Positions 52,168 through 61,890 of a DNA stretch of 64,000 nucleotides are shown here, in pieces. The first letter of the stretch is position 1; each line of letters begins with the position of its first letter. This DNA is from Luteitalea pratensis (GTDB lineage: Bacteria; Acidobacteriota; Vicinamibacteria; Vicinamibacterales; Vicinamibacteraceae): the NCBI RefSeq assembly GCF_001618865.1, contig NZ_CP015136.1:586001-650000 (forward strand), given 5' to 3'. Below the pieces are notes generated by a model. That model made no database searches and had not been told where the DNA came from. It saw only the letters and a program-made list of their open reading frames with translations. Both the position numbers and the translations under genes were made by a program.

Positions 52168-54408
52168 ATGCCCATCACGCCCGACGTCCTCGCCCGCCAC
52201 GGCCTCAAGGAAGACGAATACGCCCGCATCGTTGGCATCCTCGGCCGCGAGCCGAACATGACCGAGCTCGGCATGTTCTCGGTGATGTGGTCCGAGCACT
52301 GCAGCTACAAGAGTTCGCGCATCCACCTGAAGACGCTGCCGACGCAGGGACCGCGCGTGCTGCAGGGCCCTGGCGAGAACGCCGGCGCGGTGGACATCGG
52401 CGACGGCCTGGCCGCCGTCTTCAAGATCGAGAGTCACAACCACCCGTCGTTCATCGAGCCCTACCAGGGCGCGGCGACGGGCGTCGGCGGGATCATCCGC
52501 GACATCTTCACGATGGGCGCGCGGCCGATCGCGCTGCTCGACTCCCTGCGCTTCGGCGATCTCGCGCAGCCGGGCACGCGCCGCGTCGTCACCGGCGTGG
52601 TCGCGGGCATCGCCGGGTACGGCAACAGCATCGGTATCCCGACTGTCGGCGGCGAGGCGTTCTTCGATCCGTGCTACGCGGGCAACCCCCTGGTCAACGT
52701 GTTCTGCCTGGGCATCGCTCCGGCAGACGGCATCGTCAAGGGCAAGGCCGAAGGCGTCGGCAACTCCGTGTACTACGTCGGCGCGAGTACTGGCCGGGAC
52801 GGCATCCACGGCGCGACGATGGCGTCGGCGGAGTTCGATGACGCGTCGGCAGAGAAGCGGCCGGCGGTGCAGGTCGGCGATCCGTTCATGGAGAAACTGC
52901 TGCTCGAGGCCTGTCTCGAGGTGTTGAAGACCGGGGCACTCGTCGGGTTGCAGGACATGGGCGCGGCCGGCCTCTCGTGCGCGACTTCCGAGATGAGCGC
53001 TCGCGGCCACATGGGCATGGACGTCGAGGTGACGACGGTCCCGCAGCGCGAGACCGGCATGTCGCCGTACGAGATCATGTTGTCGGAGTCGCAGGAGCGC
53101 ATGCTCTTTGTCGTCCACGAAGGGCGCGAGGCCGACGTCGAGCGAATCTTCGAGAAGTGGGACCTTCACGCCGTGTGCATCGGCCGGGTCACCGATGACG
53201 GACTCGTGCGGGTGCGCGAGAACGGCACGGTGGTCGCCGAGGTGCCGGCACGGGCGCTGGCCGACGAGGCGCCGCTGTACGACCGGCCGTCGCAACGACC
53301 CGACTGGCTCGACGACATCCAGCAGCTGCAGCCGTCGCACTTCAAGACGTTCCCGTCGACGGCCGATGTGCTGACGACGCTGCTCGCGTCGCCGACGATC
53401 GCCAGCAAGCAGTGGATCTACCGGCAGTACGACCACATGGTGCGCACCAACACGTTGTGCCTTGCGGGCCGAGGGACTCCGGTCGTGCGCGTGAAGGGGA
53501 CCAACCGGGCCCTGGCGATGTCACTCGACGGCAACGGGCGCTACGGCCAGACCGATCCGAAGCGGGGCGCGATGCTCGCGGTTGCGGAAGCGGCACGCAA
53601 TGTCGCGCTGGCGGGAGGCGTCCCCATCGGCGCCACCAACAACCTGAACTTCGGCAACCCCGAGAAGCCGGAGATCATGTGGCAGTTCGTGGAGGCCGTG
53701 GCCGGCATCGGCGAGGCCTGCCGGGCCTTCGACGTGCCGATCACCGGCGGCAACGTCAGCCTCTACAACGAGACCGATGGCAAGGCCATCTATCCCACGC
53801 CGGTGCTGGGCATTGTCGGCCTGATCGAGGATGCGTCGACGGTGGTCGGCCAGACCTTCCCCTCGGACGGTCTGAAGATCGTGCTGCTTGGCGAGACGCG
53901 CGCCGAACTCGGCGCGACCGAGTACCTGCAGCGGATTCATGGCCAGGTCCGCGGCTTGCCGCCGGCGCTCGACCTCGCGCACGAATGTGCGCTGCATGCG
54001 CTGCTGCCGCAGCTTGTCGGCGAGAGACTGGTCGCGTCGGCGCATGATTGCTCGGAGGGCGGGATCGCGGTTGCGCTCGCGGAGTGCACGTTCGGAGACA
54101 CGCCTGTCGGCGCCATCGTCGAGGTGGCGGGCGTGACCGGGCCGGCGGGCGTGCCCGTCGCGCATGCGACGCTGTTCAGCGAATCGGCGGGCAGAGTGAT
54201 CCTGGGCGTCGAGCCGCGGTACCTGGCGGCGGTGCTGGACAGGGCGGCCGCGGCGGGGGTCGAGGCGACGGTCATCGGCACGACCGGCGGCGGTGTGTTG
54301 ACGGTCAACGTGGATGGCGACGCGCCATTGACCATGGCCGTGGGCGAACTGCACTCGGTGTGGGCGCATGCTCTCGAGGACGCGTTGGCGTCGCCAGCGC
54401 GCGCATGA
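52168..54408 (+). CDS. purL: Phosphoribosylformylglycinamidine synthase subunit PurL (small type)
   Basis: A 746-aa ATP-dependent amidotransferase subunit, the small Bacillus type that needs PurS and PurQ. The start region is [26 protein letters not shown]-binding [40 protein letters not shown] is complete, and later blocks are [42 protein letters not shown] and [13 protein letters not shown]. The length matches the small type (about 740), not the 1300-aa enterobacterial form. Confidence 0.98.
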   Translation: MPITPDVLARHGLKEDEYARIVGILGREPNMTELGMFSVMWSEHCSYKSSRIHLKTLPTQGPRVLQGPGENAGAVDIGDGLAAVFKIESHNHPSFIEPYQGAATGVGGIIRDIFTMGARPIALLDSLRFGDLAQPGTRRVVTGVVAGIAGYGNSIGIPTVGGEAFFDPCYAGNPLVNVFCLGIAPADGIVKGKAEGVGNSVYYVGASTGRDGIHGATMASAEFDDASAEKRPAVQVGDPFMEKLLLEACLEVLKTGALVGLQDMGAAGLSCATSEMSARGHMGMDVEVTTVPQRETGMSPYEIMLSESQERMLFVVHEGREADVERIFEKWDLHAVCIGRVTDDGLVRVRENGTVVAEVPARALADEAPLYDRPSQRPDWLDDIQQLQPSHFKTFPSTADVLTTLLASPTIASKQWIYRQYDHMVRTNTLCLAGRGTPVVRVKGTNRALAMSLDGNGRYGQTDPKRGAMLAVAEAARNVALAGGVPIGATNNLNFGNPEKPEIMWQFVEAVAGIGEACRAFDVPITGGNVSLYNETDGKAIYPTPVLGIVGLIEDASTVVGQTFPSDGLKIVLLGETRAELGATEYLQRIHGQVRGLPPALDLAHECALHALLPQLVGERLVASAHDCSEGGIAVALAECTFGDTPVGAIVEVAGVTGPAGVPVAHATLFSESAGRVILGVEPRYLAAVLDRAAAAGVEATVIGTTGGGVLTVNVDGDAPLTMAVGELHSVWAHALEDALASPARA

Positions 54409-54433
54409 AGGTTTGTTGGAAGGCGGAGGTCAG

Positions 54434-55864
54434 GTGGACGAGCTCAAGGAAGAATGCGGCGTCTTTGGCATCTTCGGTCATTCCGAAGCAGCCAACCTGA
54501 CGTACCTGGGGCTCTATGCCCTGCAGCACCGTGGCCAGGAAAGTGCCGGCATCGCCGCCGCCGACGGCCATCATGTGACCGTGGCGCGCGGCATGGGTTA
54601 CGTCGCCGACATCTTCGACGATCGCACCCTGTCGGGCCTGACCGGTTCCAGCGCGATCGGCCATACCCGGTACTCGACAGCCGGTGAAAGTCGTCTCGAG
54701 AACGCGCAGCCCTTCCTCATCGACTGCGTGCACGGCCAGATGTCGATCTGCCACAATGGCAACCTGGTGAACGCGGGCGAGATCCGGCGCGACCTGGTCT
54801 CGAAGGGCTCGATCTTCCAGACGAGCAGCGACACGGAGGTCGTCCTTCACCTCTATGCCCGCACCCAAGCGCCGTCGCAGGAACAGGCGGCCATCGAGTC
54901 ACTTGCACAGGTCCAGGGCGCCTACTCGATTCTCATGATGTCGCCCGATCGCCTGATCGCGGCGCGAGACCCGCACGGGTTCCGCCCGCTCGCGCTCGGC
55001 CGCCTCGGCGAGGCGTGGATCGCCTGTTCCGAGACGTGCGCGCTCGACCTGATTGGCGCCACATACGTTCGCGACGTCGAACCGGGCGAGGTGGTCGTGA
55101 TCACCGAGGCAGGCCTCGTCTCGCACAAGCCGTTCCCTCCGGCCGCGCGCTTGCATTGCGTGTTCGAGCACGTGTACTTCGCGCGCCCAGACAGCTACGT
55201 CTTCGGGCGCAGCGTGAACGAGGCGCGCACGGCCATGGGCCGACAACTGGCCCAGGAGTCGATGGTCGAAGCCGACGTGATCGTGCCGATTCCCGACTCC
55301 GGCGTCTGCGCGGCGATCGGGTTCTCCGAGATGTCGGGCATCCCGATGCGAATGGGCCTGATCCGCAACCATTACGTCGGCCGCACCTTCATCCAGCCGC
55401 AGCAGTCGATCCGCCATTTCGGCGTGCGGGTGAAGCTCAATCCGGTCCGAAGCATTCTCGAGGGCCGCCGGGTCGTGCTCATCGACGACTCGATCGTGCG
55501 CGGCACGACGAGCCGGAAGATCGTCCGCATGGTGAAGGCCGCCGGCGCGCGTGAAGTGCACATGCGCATCAGCTGCCCGCCGACGATTTCTCCATGCTTC
55601 TACGGCGTCGACACGCCACGGCGCTCCGAACTCATCGCCGCCACGCACACCCTCGAGGAGATCCGGACCTACCTCGATGCCGACTCGCTTGCGTACCTGA
55701 GCCTCGATGGCATGCTCGGCGCCGTGACACCGGAGCGCACGCATTACTGCACGTCGTGTTACACGGGCACCTATCCCATCGAGTTCCCGAAGGATCAGGA
55801 TGCGTACCTGCAGCTCGCGCTGAAGCTCGACAAGCCGGGTCTGGTGCTCGAGGAGCAGGTCTGA
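54434..55864 (+). CDS. purF: Amidophosphoribosyltransferase (Fe-S, Bacillus type)
   Basis: About 476 aa. I chose GTG 54434 with GGAGG 4 nt upstream. A seven-residue propeptide precedes the N-terminal nucleophile Cys (EECGVFGIFG), so it is made as a precursor and cleaved. The glutaminase domain (HRGQESAGIA, GHTRYSTAG, ICHNGNL) is followed by the PRTase loop VVLIDDSIVRGTTSRKIVRM. Cys in LHCVFEHVYFARP, SCPPTISPCFYG and CTSCYTG are the iron-sulfur ligands of the Bacillus-type enzyme. Confidence 0.97.
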   Translation: MDELKEECGVFGIFGHSEAANLTYLGLYALQHRGQESAGIAAADGHHVTVARGMGYVADIFDDRTLSGLTGSSAIGHTRYSTAGESRLENAQPFLIDCVHGQMSICHNGNLVNAGEIRRDLVSKGSIFQTSSDTEVVLHLYARTQAPSQEQAAIESLAQVQGAYSILMMSPDRLIAARDPHGFRPLALGRLGEAWIACSETCALDLIGATYVRDVEPGEVVVITEAGLVSHKPFPPAARLHCVFEHVYFARPDSYVFGRSVNEARTAMGRQLAQESMVEADVIVPIPDSGVCAAIGFSEMSGIPMRMGLIRNHYVGRTFIQPQQSIRHFGVRVKLNPVRSILEGRRVVLIDDSIVRGTTSRKIVRMVKAAGAREVHMRISCPPTISPCFYGVDTPRRSELIAATHTLEEIRTYLDADSLAYLSLDGMLGAVTPERTHYCTSCYTGTYPIEFPKDQDAYLQLALKLDKPGLVLEEQV

Positions 55865-55865
55865 C

Positions 55866-57149
55866 GTGATCCGCGTCCGTTCGTCAGTCGTCGCGCTGGC
55901 CACGCTGTTCGCCCTGGGCACTGGCACGACGCCGCTCTGCGCCCAGACGCCACCCGTGGCCGGCACCCAGCCGGTCCGACCGCCCACGCCGAAGGGGCCA
56001 ACTCCTGCCGCGCCGATAGCGCCTGCGACGACCAAACCGGGGACGCCGCCGGCGGCGCCGACGTCGGACCGCGCGGTACTGCAGGCGGCGATCGACAAGC
56101 TGGGCAAACTCGATTATCAGACGCGTGCCGAGGCGTCGGCGACGCTCCGCCGCGCCCCTGCCGCCGCCGTCGTGCCGATGCTCGTCGAGGCCGCCCGCCG
56201 CCACGCCGACGGCTACGTCCGCTTCCGCGCTCTCGTCCTGCTCTCGGGCTTCAACGACCCGAAGACGAGGCCGGTGTTCCTCGACGCGCTCGCCGACGAG
56301 AACGACCGCCTGCGCGAGGTCGCGTACGCGTACGTCGAGGACCATCCCGATCCAGCTCTCGCGCCAAAGCTTCTGCAGGCGCTCGATCGCGAGCAGGCCG
56401 AGTTCGTGCGTCCCTCGCTGATCCACGCCATCGCCGCGCACGGCGCGGATCCGAAGGTCCAGGCGGTCCTGAGGCGTGAGGTCATGCGTGGCGTCGATTT
56501 CTTCCGATCGGCGGTGATCGAGGCCCTTGGCGCTCACAAGGCGGCGTACGCGCTCGACGACCTCGCGAAGATCGCCCAGCTGGAAGGCCCGCTGCAGGAC
56601 GACGCGGTGAGGGCGATCGGCCTGATTGGCGACAAGCGCGGGCTGCCGACGCTCGTGGCGGTGCAGCGCGCCGGGAGTCGCGAACTGCAGCCGACGGTCG
56701 CCGCCGCCATCTGCGGCCTCGGCAGCAACTGCGACGGGCACGCCCGCTTCGTCAAGGAGTCGCTCGAGTTCGCGGCGAACAACCTCGGTTACCAGGAACT
56801 GGCCCGTTCGTCGGCCACCGCGCTGGCCGATCTCTCGGCCATCGGTCGCGCCGAGGCCCTGCCGGCGCTGTTTGCGCTGGGCATGCCCGCCAACGACCCT
56901 GTACGCGCACCCATCGCACTGGCCACCGGCCGGGCCGTGATGCGCAACCCGGGACAACTGCTCGCCATCGTGCCCGACCTGCCGCGGCAGGGTGCCACGC
57001 TCCTGCTTCGTGACGCCTTCGATATGCTCGAAGAGGACTACGCGGAGGAGCGCTTCTTCGCAACGGTGCGACGGCAGTACTGGGAGGCCTCGCCCGAGGC
57101 GCCCGTACGCGCCGCGGCGCAGGTCCTCATCACCGCTCTGGAATTCTGA
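55866..57149 (+). CDS. Exported HEAT-repeat protein
   Basis: A 427-aa protein from GTG 55866, one base after the purF stop. Signal peptide (ends TPLCAQ), then a Pro/Ala/Thr-rich linker (about 28-65). The rest is alpha-helical tandem HEAT/armadillo-like repeats (SATLRRAPAAAVVPMLVEAARRHADGYVRFRALVLL; KAAYALDDLAKIAQLEGPLQDDAVRAIGLIGDKRGLPTLVAVQ). These form binding scaffolds. Being exported, it has no evident role in purine synthesis, yet it sits between purF and purM. Confidence 0.85.
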   Translation: MIRVRSSVVALATLFALGTGTTPLCAQTPPVAGTQPVRPPTPKGPTPAAPIAPATTKPGTPPAAPTSDRAVLQAAIDKLGKLDYQTRAEASATLRRAPAAAVVPMLVEAARRHADGYVRFRALVLLSGFNDPKTRPVFLDALADENDRLREVAYAYVEDHPDPALAPKLLQALDREQAEFVRPSLIHAIAAHGADPKVQAVLRREVMRGVDFFRSAVIEALGAHKAAYALDDLAKIAQLEGPLQDDAVRAIGLIGDKRGLPTLVAVQRAGSRELQPTVAAAICGLGSNCDGHARFVKESLEFAANNLGYQELARSSATALADLSAIGRAEALPALFALGMPANDPVRAPIALATGRAVMRNPGQLLAIVPDLPRQGATLLLRDAFDMLEEDYAEERFFATVRRQYWEASPEAPVRAAAQVLITALEF

Positions 57150-57206
57150 GTTTCGGCAACCGCGTCGGTCTGCGCGACGTGCGCGGCCGCGGCGGAGGAA
57201 AGACGC

Positions 57207-58238
57207 ATGGACTACAAGTCGGCAGGGGTGGACATCGACGCGGGGCATGAAGTGGTGAACCGCATCCGCGGGTTGGCGCAGGGGACCTTCACCCCTGGCG
57301 TGCTCTCCGATATCGGGTCGTTCGGCGGGCTGTTCCACATGCAGGCGGCCGGGGCGTCCGACCCCGTGCTCGTGGCCAGCGCCGATGGAGTCGGGACCAA
57401 GCTGAAGGTGGCGTTCATGCTGAACCGCCACACCACCATCGGCGAGGACCTCGTCAACCATTGCGTCAACGACATCCTGGTGCAGGGCGCGCGGCCGCTG
57501 TTCTTCCTCGACTACCTCGCGACCGGGCGCCTCTCGCCCGATATCGCGGTCGACATCGTCGACGGCCTGGCCCGCGCGTGCAAGGCCAACGGCTGCGCAT
57601 TGCTGGGCGGCGAGACGGCGGAGATGCCGGGCTTCTACGCCAACCGGGAGTACGACCTCGCCGGGTTCATCGTCGGCGTGGTGGAGCGGCCGCTGGTGCT
57701 CACGGGCGACCGCATCCGTGTCGGCGACGCCCTCATCGGGCTGCCCTCGACCGGGCTGCATACCAATGGGTACTCGCTGGCCCGGCGCATCGCCTTCGAC
57801 ACGCTGATGCTCGGCATCCACGATCACATCCCGGAGCTCGGTGTCGGCATCGGCGAAGCGTTGCTGCGGCCGCACCGCTCGTACCTGAATCCGGTGCTGC
57901 CGCTCGTTCGCGACGGCCTGATCAACGGCATGGCGCACATCACCGGCGGCGGGCTCACCGACAACGTTCCGCGCGTGCTTCCGGAAGGCACGTCAGCGCG
58001 TATCGACCGTTCGTCCTGGGAAGTGCCGGCGCTGTTCACATGGCTCGTGCGCAGGGGGGACGTCCCCGACGCCGACGCGTGGCGCACGTTCAACATGGGG
58101 ATCGGGATGGTGCTGGCCGTGCCCGCCCAGCAGGTCAATCACGTGCTGGAGCGCTTGTCCGAGGCCGGTGAGTCCGAAGGCGCCGTCATCGGGGAGATCG
58201 TCAGTGGCGATCGCAGCGTGCAGTACGTGGGTCATTGA
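57207..58238 (+). CDS. purM: Phosphoribosylformylglycinamidine cyclo-ligase
   Basis: A 343-aa AIR synthase. MDYKSAGVDIDAGHEVVNRI starts it; the ATP/metal region VLVASADGVGTKLKVAFMLNRHTTIGEDLVNHCVNDILVQGARPLFFLDYLATG follows. Later motifs are ALLGGETAEMPGFY, GLPSTGLHTNGYSLARRI and HITGGGLTDNVPRVLPEG. Length is normal. It begins 57 bp after the HEAT-repeat gene. Confidence 0.98.
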   Translation: MDYKSAGVDIDAGHEVVNRIRGLAQGTFTPGVLSDIGSFGGLFHMQAAGASDPVLVASADGVGTKLKVAFMLNRHTTIGEDLVNHCVNDILVQGARPLFFLDYLATGRLSPDIAVDIVDGLARACKANGCALLGGETAEMPGFYANREYDLAGFIVGVVERPLVLTGDRIRVGDALIGLPSTGLHTNGYSLARRIAFDTLMLGIHDHIPELGVGIGEALLRPHRSYLNPVLPLVRDGLINGMAHITGGGLTDNVPRVLPEGTSARIDRSSWEVPALFTWLVRRGDVPDADAWRTFNMGIGMVLAVPAQQVNHVLERLSEAGESEGAVIGEIVSGDRSVQYVGH

Positions 58239-58318
58239 CGCCTGACGTCATGCCTCATGCCTGATGCCTGATGCCTGATGCCTGATGCCTGATGCCTGAG
58301 ACCTGAGACCTGATGCCC
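58239..58318. repeat. GATGCCT 7-bp tandem repeat tract
   Basis: About eight tgatgcc units with variants (cgcctgacgtcatgcc, gagacctgagacc) start immediately after the purM stop and run toward the convergent gene. No coding signal. Confidence 0.9.
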
Positions 58319-58343
58319 GGTGCGAGCAGGCGGGGCCGGGCGA

Positions 58344-59810
58344 TCAGGTTCCGGTCAGGAAGACGCGGGGGAGCCGGAGCACGAGGCGATTGGTGAGGTG
58401 ATCCGGTTGCTCGTGCACGAACTCGGCGCCGAGTCTCATCACCTGGGTCTGCACGGTGGGTGGCACGACGACGGGCTGCAGTCCGTAGCCCTGCAACTCG
58501 ATCGCGATCACGATCTCCGGCCTGGCGCCGCGGCCGTCTTCGCTCGTGCCGTCCTGCACGGTCGCGGTGAGCGACAGCTTCATCTGTCCGCCGAGCGGCA
58601 GCGCCTCGCGCCCCTGCGTGACGATGGCGGTCATGCACTGTTCGAGTTCGGACGAATCCAGCGATGCGTACAACGGCTCATCGCCGGTGGACATGGTCCA
58701 CGTCACGTCATCGCCGATGACGTGCACAAGCACCGGGCTGATCTGGTCGAGCAGCGCACGCAGTTCGCGGAGCGACGGTCGTCGTGCGCGGCGCCGCGCG
58801 AACCCCGCGAGCTGTGCCAGCACCGCATGCGTCCGCGACAACGCGTGCATCGCCTGCTCGACGTCGACATCGTCGGAAATCTTCGAGCGGGCGGTGGACA
58901 GGGCCCGGCTGCCGGTATCGAGGAGCGTTGCGCATTCCGCTGTCGCTGCCGACAGCACGTGGGTCAACGCGTCCATGCGCCTGAGGAAGCGGGCACGTCG
59001 TGCCTGCAGGCGCTGCTCGCTGACGTCGATCAGGAACCACGTCACGGTCACCGGCGCGCCACCCTGCGGCAGGGCAAGGCCGACGATCCAGTGCAGCGGG
59101 CCATCCGTTCCGTGCTGCAGGCACAGCTCGAAGCGTGAGGGTCGCTGCGGGTACGCCCCTGCCGCCTGTAGCAGCGGGCGTGGCATCTCACCGACGGCTT
59201 CGAGCGCATCGGGCGAGAAGTGCCCGAGCAACTGGGCGGCGATATCGTTGGACGCGAGGATGTCGCCCTCGAGTGTCGTCGACACGTGACCGATGGATGC
59301 CACCTCGTAGAGCAGCCAGCGGGTCTCGGCGTCGAGGGCATCGGTCACGCCGCCGCGCGCGAGCGAGTCGAGTTCCTCGCGCGCCTCCGCCAGGGCCGCG
59401 TTGGTGATGTGGATCTCGGCTCCCGGAGATGGACGCGTCGTGTCGGGCGCCGAGCGGGTCAGCACGTCGACGTCGATGTCGGTTGTGGCATCGGTGCCGT
59501 TGTGCTCGACGGCAACCTGCGCGCCACCGGCATTCACGGACTGGTCAGCGGACTCGTCGAGCCCGGAGGGCGGAGCCACCACCACGATCGGGACTCCCGG
59601 GCTTCGTGCCTGCAGCCGACGCACCGCGTCGCCCGCGTCGCCTTCCGGAAGGTTGACGATCACGAGGTCGGGCGGGAACGTCTCGAGCCGCGTCAGTGCG
59701 AGGTTCACGGAGGGACACACGTCCAAGGCCGACGGGTTAAGACCCGACAGCAGCACGCGGTCGATCTCGGCCGCGCCCAACGGGCGCGTCGACAGCAGCA
59801 GTACCTTCAT
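58344..59810 (-). CDS. Kinase-like regulator with degenerate receiver, PAS and histidine-kinase regions
   Basis: About 488 aa from ATG 59810. The N-terminal receiver-like fold (about 1-85; KVLLLSTRPLGAAEIDRVLLSGLNPSAL...PDLVIVNLPEGDAGDAVRRL) lacks the phospho-acceptor Asp (VNLP). A PAS-like region runs about 160-290 (IGHVSTTLEGDILASNDIAAQLLG...WFLIDVSEQRLQARRARFLRRMDALTHVLSAAT). The C-terminal part follows DHp/ATPase order but has no clear HExxxP box and no N box (LEQCMTAIVTQGREALPLGG) or DxGxG box. A catalytically dead scaffold is inferred. Confidence 0.8.
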   Translation of the reverse strand: MKVLLLSTRPLGAAEIDRVLLSGLNPSALDVCPSVNLALTRLETFPPDLVIVNLPEGDAGDAVRRLQARSPGVPIVVVAPPSGLDESADQSVNAGGAQVAVEHNGTDATTDIDVDVLTRSAPDTTRPSPGAEIHITNAALAEAREELDSLARGGVTDALDAETRWLLYEVASIGHVSTTLEGDILASNDIAAQLLGHFSPDALEAVGEMPRPLLQAAGAYPQRPSRFELCLQHGTDGPLHWIVGLALPQGGAPVTVTWFLIDVSEQRLQARRARFLRRMDALTHVLSAATAECATLLDTGSRALSTARSKISDDVDVEQAMHALSRTHAVLAQLAGFARRRARRPSLRELRALLDQISPVLVHVIGDDVTWTMSTGDEPLYASLDSSELEQCMTAIVTQGREALPLGGQMKLSLTATVQDGTSEDGRGARPEIVIAIELQGYGLQPVVVPPTVQTQVMRLGAEFVHEQPDHLTNRLVLRLPRVFLTGT

Positions 59811-60018
59811 TTGAACCGCACGACCTGCGTGACTGTCCCTGTCATGCAGCTGGGCCTCCGGAGCGACGAACAAGGCCCGTCGCGCATCGTCTGTCTGCGT
59901 TCCCCGGCAGACATGGCCGCCGCCCCGGGTTTGCTCACCGCAGAGCGTGGGCTCATCGAAGGCGAGGCTTGTATGGTAGCGCGGGAATCGGCCGCTGCCG
60001 TTCTATCCTTGAGCGCCC

Positions 60019-60666
60019 ATGACCAACGGACCGGCCATCCCTCCCATCGATAGCGCCGTGCCGGTGCTTGGCGTCCTCATCTCCGGCCGCGGCAGCAACC
60101 TCCACGCGATCATCCGCGCCATCGGCGACGGCCGGCTCGCCGCACGGGTCGGCGTGGTCATCTCGAACCGGCCGGACGCAGGCGGCCTCGAGCATGCACG
60201 TACCGCCGGCATTCCAACCGCCGTCATCGAGCACAAGCGGTTCGAGTCGCGCGCCGCTTTCGAGCAAGCCCTGGTGGCACGGCTCGTCGAGGCGGGCGCC
60301 TCGGTCATCTGCCTCGCCGGATTCATGCGCATCCTGAGCCCGTTCTTCCTGGAGCGTGCGCCGGGGCCGGTCCTGAACGTACATCCATCCCTGCTGCCCG
60401 CCTTCCCCGGCGTCGACGCCCAGCACCAGGCATGGACGCACGGCGTCAAGGTGGCGGGGGCCACGGTCCATCTCGTGACGCCGGAACTCGATGCCGGCCC
60501 GATCGTCGCGCAAGCCACGGTTGCGGTCCTCGACGACGACACGCCCGCCTCGTTGGCGGCGCGCATCCTGGTCGAGGAGCACCGCATCTATACCGAGGCC
60601 ATAACGCGCGTTCTCGACGCGACGTGGCATGTCGAGGGGCGCCGCTTCGTCTGTCGCTCGCGGTAG
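60019..60666 (+). CDS. purN: Phosphoribosylglycinamide formyltransferase
   Basis: A 215-aa folate-dependent GAR transformylase. VLISGRGSNLHAIIRAI opens the Rossmann fold; the catalytic Asn-His-Asp set lies in FMRILSPFFLERAPGPVLNVHPSLLPAFPG and VTPELDAGPIVAQATVAVLDDDT. It follows purM across the convergent pseudo-kinase gene, completing the nearby purine set; purE, purK, purC and purH are not in the window. Confidence 0.97.
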   Translation: MTNGPAIPPIDSAVPVLGVLISGRGSNLHAIIRAIGDGRLAARVGVVISNRPDAGGLEHARTAGIPTAVIEHKRFESRAAFEQALVARLVEAGASVICLAGFMRILSPFFLERAPGPVLNVHPSLLPAFPGVDAQHQAWTHGVKVAGATVHLVTPELDAGPIVAQATVAVLDDDTPASLAARILVEEHRIYTEAITRVLDATWHVEGRRFVCRSR

Positions 60667-60685
60667 GACCGGTGCCTCTCCGACT

Positions 60686-60765
60686 CGCCGGACTCCAACG
60701 AATCTCGTAGGCGCCGGACTCCAACGATATTCGCCGCCTACGGCCTACAGCCTGCCGGCTACCTG
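60686..60765. repeat. Direct repeat CGCCGGACTCCAACGA and GCCTACGG tract
   Basis: CGCCGGACTCCAACGA occurs at 60686-60701 and 60712-60727 (26 bp apart), followed by cgcctacggcctacagcctgccggctacc (60734-60765), a GTAGGC-family tract. Confidence 0.8.
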
Positions 60766-60833
60766 GGCCGCGTATCGTGACCGGTGGTGGCGCTGGCGCC
60801 ATAGACCACTTGTCCGGCGCGTTGCGCGGGACG

Positions 60834-60863
60834 ACTTGTCCGCCGTAGCCTCGGCGAAGGCGG
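60834..60863. repeat. Dispersed repeat family C, intergenic copy
   Basis: ACTTGTCCGCC then GTAGCCTCGGCGAA then GGCGG forms a CCGCC/GGCGG stem with inner GCC/GGC pairing. Its reverse complement matches 27 of 30 bases of the insert in purD (46684-46713). Confidence 0.75.
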
Positions 60864-60906
60864 AAGTCCCGCGGCTACGCGGAGGTGGAGCCCGGCCTCG
60901 GTAGCC

Positions 60907-61749
60907 TCAGGCAGCCGGCGCGCGGCGCAAGGTGACCACGGCCACCTCCGGCGGGCAATCGATGCGGCAGGGCAGAAGGACGGTGCCGACACCGCGGCTC
61001 ACGAACAGCGAGGTCTCGCCCTTGCGGCCGATCCCCGCCGCGACGGGGAACTTTCGCGCCGCGACCGCGCCGATCACCGGCATCGAGACCTGTCCACCAT
61101 GCGTGTGTCCCGAGAGGACGAGGGGCAGGCGCAGGGCCGCGGCTTCGTGCAGCCGTCGCGGGTCGTGCGCCAGCAGGATCGAGAACGGGGCGTGCCCGCG
61201 GGCGACGCGCCGGATGTCGTCGATCCTGCGGGTCCAGTAGTCGATGCCGATCAGGTCGACGACCTCTCCGCGCACCGTCAGGCGCGTCCTCGCGTCGTCG
61301 AGGACCGCGACGCCGGCCCGGCGCAGGACGTGCGGCATTTCGACGCCGTCGTCGTGGTTGCCGAGAATCCCGAACACGCCCTGCGGCGCGCTCAGGCGCG
61401 CAAATGGTGCCGCAGCATCGGGAATGTACCGCCGGTTGCGAAGGGTCACGTAGTCCCCGCCGAGGACCACCATGTCCGGTGCCTCTGCCTGCAACAGGGT
61501 CACCGCTTCATCGATGAACGACAGCGACGTGAACGTGCTGTGGTGAGTGTCGGTGATCAGGCCGATCCGAAGTCCGTCGAGCGCCTGCGGCAGTGCCCCG
61601 CATGGCACCTCGGCGCGCGTGACCCCGAGATGAAGCCGCCCGTACAGGCTCCCGTAGGCGAACTCGCCGACGACGAGACCAGCCGTGACGCCGGTCGCGA
61701 CGCGGAGCACGGTACGGCGGCTCACGCCACGCGAGGATCGGCCAACCAT
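60907..61749 (-). CDS. Exported metallophosphoesterase (YkuE/YaeI-like)
   Basis: A 280-aa protein. A Tat-type signal SRRTVLRVATGVTAGLVVG at the N-terminus predicts folded export or membrane anchoring. Metal-binding blocks of the calcineurin-like fold are all present: LITDTHH, VLGGDYV, LGNHDD, LAHDP and SGHTHGGQ. Relatives act on UDP-diacylglucosamine-like lipids or phospholipids, but the substrate here is unknown. It runs leftward toward purN and stands alone. Confidence 0.93.
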   Translation of the reverse strand: MVGRSSRGVSRRTVLRVATGVTAGLVVGEFAYGSLYGRLHLGVTRAEVPCGALPQALDGLRIGLITDTHHSTFTSLSFIDEAVTLLQAEAPDMVVLGGDYVTLRNRRYIPDAAAPFARLSAPQGVFGILGNHDDGVEMPHVLRRAGVAVLDDARTRLTVRGEVVDLIGIDYWTRRIDDIRRVARGHAPFSILLAHDPRRLHEAAALRLPLVLSGHTHGGQVSMPVIGAVAARKFPVAAGIGRKGETSLFVSRGVGTVLLPCRIDCPPEVAVVTLRRAPAA

Positions 61750-61890
61750 CGCCCTATCCTACGCCGCAGACGGCGTGGGGTCAGGCCGCGTGCGAGACGA
61801 CTCGAGATCCTGCGAGGCGAGGCCGACGAGCCCCTCACCGGACAGGCCGACACACGAACGCGTGTGCCGAGAGCGCCGCGCATGATCGGG

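Noticed and set aside
55884..57938. A 684-codon minus-strand frame opposite the HEAT-repeat gene and purM
   Set aside because: Shadow of the conserved purM frame; no signature, and purM motifs are all intact.
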